From Candidatus Nomurabacteria bacterium (GTDB taxonomy: Bacteria; Patescibacteriota; Saccharimonadia; Saccharimonadales; Saccharimonadaceae), in NCBI GenBank assembly GCA_031266275.1, contig JAISBI010000014.1, positions 1 to 35,602 on the forward strand: a stretch of 35,602 nucleotides of DNA. Reading direction: 5' to 3'. This document shows, one piece after another, positions 31,071 through 35,602 of this stretch (position 1 is the first letter of the stretch; each line of letters opens with the position of its first letter). A program made the translations under genes and the position numbers. The notes under the pieces were generated by a model. The model was not told the origin of the DNA and searched no databases. It saw nothing but the letters and a program-made list of their open reading frames with translations.

Positions 31071-32198
31071 TCATTGTTGCGCGTAAGGCTCGAGTGTCAA
31101 CTCAAGTGCCATCTCTTTGCCGTCGCGCAAAATCGTCAGAGTGATTTTGTCGCCAACTTGGAAACGACTCAGCACCGAGCTCAGAGGATGTTGTTCGTCG
31201 ACAGATTGGTCGTTGACTGCGGTGATGATGTCGCCGCTTTTGACACCGGCTTTGTCGGCCGGGCTGCCGGCGACGGTGGCCCTTTGATTATTGGCTCCGA
31301 CGTAGGCGCCATAGTCCACCGCCAAGTTTTTCTCTTTCGCCAAAGCTTTGGTAATCATGACATAATAAACGCCGAGATAGGCTTTTTCAATTTTGCCGTT
31401 TTTGATGACGCTGTTGATGGAGCTGGCCAGCGCGTCGGCCGGAATGGCGAAACCGATACCGTCAGCACTGGCAGCCACGGCGGTGTTCATGCCGACGACT
31501 TTGCCATCGTAAGTGATGAGCGGACCGCCGGAATTGCCGGAGTTGATAGCGGCGTCAGTTTGGATTAAATCAGACAAACTTTCCGCGCCCGCACCGCTGT
31601 TATCGCTGGCCGTGATAGAGCGATTTAACCCCGAGATAATGCCGGACGTCACAGTGTTTTGGAATTGGCCCAGCGCATTGCCGACCGCCAAAACTTTGGT
31701 GCCGATTTTCAACTCCGAACTGGCGCCGATTTCGGCCGCTGGCATATTTTTGACGTCGGCAATTTTGAGAAAAGCCACATCGTTAGTCGGGTCGCGGTCG
31801 ACCACTGTCACATCGTCAAACTCCGTGCCATCGGCCAACACCACCGTGACTTTCGACGTTTGCTCGTCCACTACGTGCTTGTTGGTCAAAATATAGCCGT
31901 CCGTGCTGACGATGATGCCAGTGCCAGCGCTCTGCGAGGTGTAATCTTGGCCGTAACTGAAAAAGCTGGTTGAAGTCGCCGTGCTCTCAGATATAATCGA
32001 GACCACGCTAGACGCAATTTTCTCGGCCGCTTTGGCGACAGCATCGCCCTCTGCCTCGATGATGGCCGTTTCGACGCGCGTATTTTCCGCGCCAAAAAAT
32101 TCGTTATAAATCGCGCTGCCGGCGCCGCCGCTCAAAATACCGATTACCGCCAAAAGAATATATATCTGGGCTTTAGTGACATGCTTTTTTTCTTCCAT
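31071..32198 (-). CDS. HtrA/DegP-type serine protease with one PDZ domain
   Basis: A 375-aa membrane-anchored protease. One N-terminal helix (about 11-30, QIYILLAVIGILSGGAGSAI) anchors it. The trypsin-like triad is H108 (TNKHVV), D140 (DPTNDVAFL) and S223 (INSGNSGGPL). One PDZ domain follows (about 285-365, AYLGVYYVMI, GSPADKAGVKSGDIITAVNDQ). Such proteases degrade misfolded exported proteins. The ATG follows AAAGGAGG; a TGTTACAAT box lies at 32223-32231. Confidence 0.94.
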   Translation of the reverse strand: MEEKKHVTKAQIYILLAVIGILSGGAGSAIYNEFFGAENTRVETAIIEAEGDAVAKAAEKIASSVVSIISESTATSTSFFSYGQDYTSQSAGTGIIVSTDGYILTNKHVVDEQTSKVTVVLADGTEFDDVTVVDRDPTNDVAFLKIADVKNMPAAEIGASSELKIGTKVLAVGNALGQFQNTVTSGIISGLNRSITASDNSGAGAESLSDLIQTDAAINSGNSGGPLITYDGKVVGMNTAVAASADGIGFAIPADALASSINSVIKNGKIEKAYLGVYYVMITKALAKEKNLAVDYGAYVGANNQRATVAGSPADKAGVKSGDIITAVNDQSVDEQHPLSSVLSRFQVGDKITLTILRDGKEMALELTLEPYAQQ

Positions 32199-32260
32199 TT
32201 TCCTCCTTTATTGTTCATGTTTATTGTAACACAAGAAAACTGAAAAATAGCTGAAAATCA

Positions 32261-32968
32261 CTATTTATCTAATTCGATGGTTGAATAGTCGTGGGTGCTT
32301 TGTATCGGTAAGTTACTGCCATGGAGCCAATAAGTCGGCCATTCCGTATGATCACAGGCTACATTGACAGATAGTCTGCCGCTAATTCTCATACTGACCA
32401 ATCTATTGACCGCATACGCCAAAGCCTCCGGAAATCGACCCTGCTGGTCAATGACGAGAGTGATGTGACTATTCCAATTTTCCTGCTGTCGAAACTCCTC
32501 TAACCCATCCATTAAATCACTTGGGTCAAGAAATATATCAGGCGGTTCTATGAATACTTCGCCCCGCAACATTTTTTGATAGTAATCGATTTGCTCAGCT
32601 TTAAGCTCAGCGAAAGTTGGCCTGTCTTCACCTAAATGGTCTATTTGCAGTCTGGCGCCAGTTTTGACTTCGATCGCCTCTGCGATGGCTGAAATCAAAT
32701 AACCTTCTGCGAATATGTGGCCCCCTTCTTTGAACTTTTCGACAATAACACTGGCCCTGGGAAAATCATCCAGCGTCAAATATATGCCAAGCGGTTGATC
32801 GCTATCTGGCTCGTATGGGTATTTGTCGCATAATTCTTGCAAAAACGCTTGACGAGCTGGCGCGTTTTGGCCATAAATAAAGCTGTGTCCACTTTCGATG
32901 ATGTTGATTTCGTGGGCTCGCTGCTTCCGATTAATCTCGCCATTTGCCACAGTTTCATGCGTTATCAT
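32261..32968 (-). CDS. Hypothetical protein, possibly a degenerate P-loop ATPase-like fold
   Basis: A 235-aa protein from ATG 32968 (MITHETVANGEINRKQ). The frame extends to 33025, but that ATG lies inside the dnaK terminator, whereas a TACTAT box ends 6 nt before 32968. The segments GHSFIYGQNAPARQAFLQELC (where a P-loop would stand but GK-S/T is missing) and ITLVIDQQGRFPEALAYAVNRLV (Walker B-like hydrophobic strand plus Asp) recall an ATPase that has lost nucleotide binding. This is a visual impression only. No signal peptide; function unknown. Confidence 0.68.
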   Translation of the reverse strand: MITHETVANGEINRKQRAHEINIIESGHSFIYGQNAPARQAFLQELCDKYPYEPDSDQPLGIYLTLDDFPRASVIVEKFKEGGHIFAEGYLISAIAEAIEVKTGARLQIDHLGEDRPTFAELKAEQIDYYQKMLRGEVFIEPPDIFLDPSDLMDGLEEFRQQENWNSHITLVIDQQGRFPEALAYAVNRLVSMRISGRLSVNVACDHTEWPTYWLHGSNLPIQSTHDYSTIELDK

Positions 32969-32974
32969 GACATC

Positions 32975-33003
32975 ATAGTAGACCTTTTCCGCCCCGCCTG
33001 CAA
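32975..33003 (-). promoter_or_regulatory. Promoter of the 235-aa gene (leaderless)
   Basis: TTGCAG, 17 nt, TACTAT on the minus strand, 8 nt past the dnaK terminator; the ATG follows after 6 nt. Confidence 0.5.
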
Positions 33004-33010
33004 GCACAAT

Positions 33011-33043
33011 CAAAACAGGCCGCATTTGGCGCGGCCTGTTTTG
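33011..33043 (-). terminator. dnaK terminator
   Basis: A perfect 13-bp stem CAAAACAGGCCGC / GCGGCCTGTTTTG with a 7-nt loop, 16 nt after the dnaK stop. Confidence 0.85.
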
Positions 33044-33058
33044 ATCAGTCAGCTCGGC

Positions 33059-34948
33059 CTACTTTTTGTCTTTATCGACCACCTCGCCCTCGACCGGCTC
33101 TTCCTCCAACTTCTCGTCTTCCGGCTTAACCGTATCGCTGTCGCCTTCTTTGGCTTCATATAACTTAGCACCGATTTTCTGCATCGTTTCGGACAATTCC
33201 TTAAATGCGGCATCGAGCTCTTCCTTATCTTCAGAATTCAGCTTTTCTTCAGCTTTCTTGGCGGCCTCTTCGACTTCCTTTTTATCATCATCGGAAATCT
33301 TATCTTTGAATTCTTCTGGCATTTTCTTAGCTTGGTAAATCGTATTTTCCAAGATGTTACGCACCTCGACTAGTTCCTTGCGCTTTTTGTCCTCGTCAGC
33401 GTGCGCTTCGGCGTCTTTTTGGGCCTTTTCAATATCATCTTTGGACAAATTACCGCTGTTTTGGATGGTGATATTGTTCTCTTTGCCGGTGCCTTTATCT
33501 TTAGCCGTGACATTTAGAATGCCGTTAGCGTCGATGTTGAAAGTCACTTCTATTTGCGGGATGCCACGCGGCGCCGGTGCAATGCCACTCAAGATAAAGT
33601 TGCCAAGCGATTTGTTATCAGCCGACATTTCGCGCTCGCCTTGCAATACGTTAATTTCGACTTGCGGCTGATTATCCGCGAAAGTACTGAAAACTTGCGA
33701 CTTCGACGTCGGCACAGTGGTATTTCTATCAATCATCGGTGTACGCACGCCGCCAGCCGTTTCGATGCCCAGCGTCAACGGAGTGACGTCGAGCAATAAG
33801 ACGTCCTTGACGTCACCGGCCAAAACGCCGCCTTGAATAGCTGCGCCGACCGCCACGACTTCGTCTGGATTGACGCCTTTGAGCGGATCCTTCCCGAAAA
33901 TGCTCTTAACTTTTGCCACGACCGCCGGCATTCGCGTCATGCCGCCGACCAAGATGACTTCGTTGATATCGGTCGGCTTCAAGCCAGCGTCTTTCAAAGC
34001 CTTTTCGCAAGGTTTAGCCGTCGCTTCGACTAAGTCTTTGACTAGGTCTTCTAATTTCGCTCGCGTTAATTTCGTTTCAAAATTAATCGGGTCGCCGCTG
34101 TCGGTTTGAGCGAGAAATGGCATGTTAATTTCGACTTCATTGACCGTCGACAACTCTTTCTTAGCCTTTTCCGCCTCGTCCTTAATGCGCTGCAAGGCGA
34201 CTTCGTTATCTTTCAAATTCACCTTGTGAACTTTTTCAACCTCGTCTAATAGATAGTTAACGATGCGATTGTCAAAGTCTTCGCCACCGAGGTGAGTGTC
34301 GCCATTGGTCGATTTAACCTCGAAAACGCCATCGCCTAGTTCCAAAATGGAAATGTCGAAAGTACCGCCACCAAGGTCGAAAACCGCGATTTTCTCTTCT
34401 TTTTTACTCTCGAGGCCATAAGCCAAAGCAGCCGCTGTCGGCTCGTTTATAATACGCTTAACGTCAAGCCCAGCAATCTTTCCAGCGTCTTTCGTAGCTT
34501 GGCGTTGAGAGTCGTCAAAATAAGCCGGCACAGTGATAACCGCTTCGGTGACTGGTTCGCCTAAGAAAGCCTCGGCGTCTGCCTTGAGCTTCGACAAAAT
34601 CATGGCCGAAATTTCCTCTGGAGTATAGTCTTTACCGTCCATTTTTACGCCAACACCTGCCTTAATTTCCTCAATCTTAAACGGACTGATTTTAGCGTCG
34701 TCTTGGACCTCTTGGTCCTTAAATTTGCGACCAATCAATCGCTTGATGCCGTAAATTGTGTTCTTTGGGTTAGTCACCCGCTGTTTCTGAGCATTCGCCC
34801 CGACCAATCGCTCGCCATTTTTAATAGCGACAACGCTTGGCGTAGTGCGGTTGCCCTCGGCGTTAGTGATGACTTCGGGCTTGCCAGCCACGAGATACGC
34901 CATAGCCGAGTTAGTTGTACCTAAGTCGATACCAATAATTTTACTCAT
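33059..34948 (-). CDS. dnaK: Chaperone DnaK (Hsp70)
   Basis: A 629-aa Hsp70. The ATPase domain has [61 protein letters not shown] and [12 protein letters not shown]; then come the linker [16 protein letters not shown], the substrate-binding domain ([19 protein letters not shown]) and a helical lid with an acidic tail. It folds nascent and heat-damaged proteins. AGGAGG lies before the ATG. It is controlled by CIRCE elements, the HrcA operator. grpE and dnaJ are not in this window, and a short frame of 49 codons precedes it in the same transcript. Confidence 0.98.
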   Translation of the reverse strand: MSKIIGIDLGTTNSAMAYLVAGKPEVITNAEGNRTTPSVVAIKNGERLVGANAQKQRVTNPKNTIYGIKRLIGRKFKDQEVQDDAKISPFKIEEIKAGVGVKMDGKDYTPEEISAMILSKLKADAEAFLGEPVTEAVITVPAYFDDSQRQATKDAGKIAGLDVKRIINEPTAAALAYGLESKKEEKIAVFDLGGGTFDISILELGDGVFEVKSTNGDTHLGGEDFDNRIVNYLLDEVEKVHKVNLKDNEVALQRIKDEAEKAKKELSTVNEVEINMPFLAQTDSGDPINFETKLTRAKLEDLVKDLVEATAKPCEKALKDAGLKPTDINEVILVGGMTRMPAVVAKVKSIFGKDPLKGVNPDEVVAVGAAIQGGVLAGDVKDVLLLDVTPLTLGIETAGGVRTPMIDRNTTVPTSKSQVFSTFADNQPQVEINVLQGEREMSADNKSLGNFILSGIAPAPRGIPQIEVTFNIDANGILNVTAKDKGTGKENNITIQNSGNLSKDDIEKAQKDAEAHADEDKKRKELVEVRNILENTIYQAKKMPEEFKDKISDDDKKEVEEAAKKAEEKLNSEDKEELDAAFKELSETMQKIGAKLYEAKEGDSDTVKPEDEKLEEEPVEGEVVDKDKK

Positions 34949-34960
34949 ATATTTCCTCCT

Positions 34961-35110
34961 TTATTGCGTCTTTGGCTCAATCGTCTGCGCAACACTGCGT
35001 TGCCGGCCTGCGAGGCTCAACTCACCGTATGTCATACGGCTCGTTTCGCTTCTCGACCGCGCCTTGTCTTGCTTGACCCTTGAACCAAATGCTTTAGTTA
35101 TCTTTTCCAT
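34961..35110 (-). CDS. Possible 49-aa leader protein upstream of dnaK
   Basis: MEKITKAFGSRVKQDKARSR... ends in TAA directly before the dnaK AGGAGG site, 12 nt before the dnaK ATG. The ATG overlaps the last bases of the CIRCE arm. The frame is basic and Ser/Arg-rich. It lacks a clear Shine-Dalgarno site and may instead be non-coding leader: hairpins CCGTATG/CATACGG (35025-35039) and GCAAC/GTTGC lie within it and could serve as a regulatory structure. Low certainty. Confidence 0.35.
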   Translation of the reverse strand: MEKITKAFGSRVKQDKARSRSETSRMTYGELSLAGRQRSVAQTIEPKTQ

Positions 35111-35136
35111 TAGCACTCATTTCACACGAGTGCTAA
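35110..35136. promoter_or_regulatory. CIRCE operator (HrcA), perfect
   Basis: TTAGCACTC-N9-GAGTGCTAA, an exact consensus CIRCE, in the 5' part of the dnaK transcript. Confidence 0.96.
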
Positions 35137-35146
35137 TTACTCCCCT

Positions 35147-35184
35147 ATTGTAACAAATTAGCACTCAGCTGTCAAGAGTGCCAG
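35147..35184 (-). promoter_or_regulatory. dnaK promoter overlapped by a second, imperfect CIRCE
   Basis: TTGACA (35175-35170), 17 nt, TACAAT (35152-35147) on the minus strand. A second TTAGCACTC-N9-GAGTGCCAG (35158-35184, 7 of 9 in the right arm) covers the -35 and the spacer. Together with the perfect CIRCE behind the start site this gives double repression by HrcA. Confidence 0.9.
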
Positions 35185-35327
35185 CTCCCCTGTTAGATTG
35201 ATAAAATTTCAAAATCAGCTGGGATTTTTTAGCGAAAATCCGAGCAAGTTGTATTGTGATACTACTTGCTGAATTTGAGTGCGAAAAATTTCAGATGATG
35301 CAGAAATTTTGGCAAGATAATTGGGGG

Positions 35328-35361
35328 TTGGCACTTTTGACAGCTCGGTCAAGAGTGCCAA
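35328..35361. promoter_or_regulatory. CIRCE-like palindrome upstream of the dnaK promoter
   Basis: TTGGCACT ... AGTGCCAA with an inner TTGAC/GTCAA pair. Its GCACTCTTGAC half repeats the sequence around the second CIRCE. No -10 box is in a fitting position, so it may be a remnant of a duplicated promoter region or the terminator of the gene to the right. The stretch 35185-35413 is otherwise empty. Confidence 0.5.
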
Positions 35362-35413
35362 AACCCCTGTTAAAAGAATTTTCTATGTGCGTGAGATGTC
35401 AAATTTTCTTGTC

Positions 35414-35602
35414 TTAGCTTAATTGCCAATGAGAATCACCCTCGAAATTTAAGACTCTATCGGACCGGCCAAACTCGACAGTCCGCTGATTACGTAGATT
35501 TAGACTCCGGTCCTTTCCGTGTTTGCTGATGTCGGTATCGTAGCTCCAACTGGCAAAACCATCATTAGTCACGACCACCTCAGCGAGTCCAGTATCGGCC
35601 GC
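35414..35602 (-). CDS. C-terminal end of an unknown protein (partial)
   Basis: An open frame enters from the right edge and ends with TAA at 35414-35416. The 62 codons contain TGLAEVVVTNDGFASWSYDT and end in NFEGDSHWQLS. The codon pattern and composition look coding and no stop interrupts it. I do not recognise a family. It is transcribed in the same direction as dnaK and lies upstream of its promoter. Confidence 0.5.
   Translation of the reverse strand, partial: AADTGLAEVVVTNDGFASWSYDTDISKHGKDRSLNLRNQRTVEFGRSDRVLNFEGDSHWQLS

Noticed and set aside
33025-33025. ATG 33025 as start of the 235-aa gene
   Set aside because: It lies in the stem of the dnaK terminator; a promoter is found between it and ATG 32968.
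1-35602. Insertion sequences or transposases
   Set aside because: I found no transposase-like frame; the only mobile-element candidate is the non-coding hairpin at 28836-28965.

Overview
The window most resembles a streamlined Candidate Phyla Radiation genome, probably Candidatus Saccharibacteria (TM7). The reasons are very tight gene packing with ATGA and TAATG overlaps, many small membrane-anchored proteins without known families, FISUMP-domain surface proteins (Fibrobacter succinogenes major paralogous domain), and split ribosomal operons. The genetic code is standard: UGA ends rpsB, miaA, prmC and pyrG, which excludes the UGA=Gly lineages (SR1, Gracilibacteria). The phylum assignment is an inference, because the window has no rRNA gene.

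Layout. 1-1070: the out-of-frame 5' end of a poly-G gene and an acidic hypothetical protein. 1140-2126: rpsB-rpmH under a promoter that overlaps a divergent one for a Pro/Ala/Glu-rich membrane protein (2164-3321). 3449-4803: a FISUMP gene switched off by a G9 tract. 4911-8595: rpmE (type B), an MFS transporter and prfA-prmC. 8601-12175: the operon thrS, HAD phosphatase, miaA, GNAT. 12216-13120: tRNA-Val and a tail-fibre-like gene carrying a GA repeat and an in-frame UGA. 13196-17189: a MarR/Mn-type CDF operon with a perfect operator, a PLD-like protein and an M16 peptidase. 17252-19183: tuf with a structured leader, a small RNA and a possible PBECR-like nuclease. 19407-22782: a second FISUMP gene, a structured RNA candidate, hisS and a DUF4282-like protein. 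22858-25379: a ribosomal block rpmC-rpsQ-rplN-rplX-rplE-rpsN-rpsH, cut off on both sides. 25623-28353: a membrane protein overlapping a FISUMP gene whose G13 tract is in frame. 28463-30972: small proteins, a 130-nt hairpin and pyrG. 31071-35602: an HtrA protease, a hypothetical protein, dnaK under CIRCE control, and the end of another gene.

Two themes stand out. The first is a contingency-locus system. Three long poly-G tracts, and separately a (GA)13 tract, lie near the starts of probable surface-protein genes; the sequenced cell (or the assembly) shows them in different frames. Two FISUMP genes share a 62-nt identical signal-peptide and tract cassette while the rest has diverged, so slippage and recombination could together vary the cell surface. 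For an epibiont this would plausibly affect host contact, but that is inference.

The second theme is transcription architecture. At least eleven genes have a -10 box, usually extended (TGn), ending only 6-8 nt before the ATG, which predicts leaderless mRNAs. This corrects several start codons (thrS, M16 peptidase, PLD-like protein, prfA, rpmE, the 235-aa protein). In several places the terminator of one gene carries the -35 box of the next, giving very compact terminator-promoter joints.
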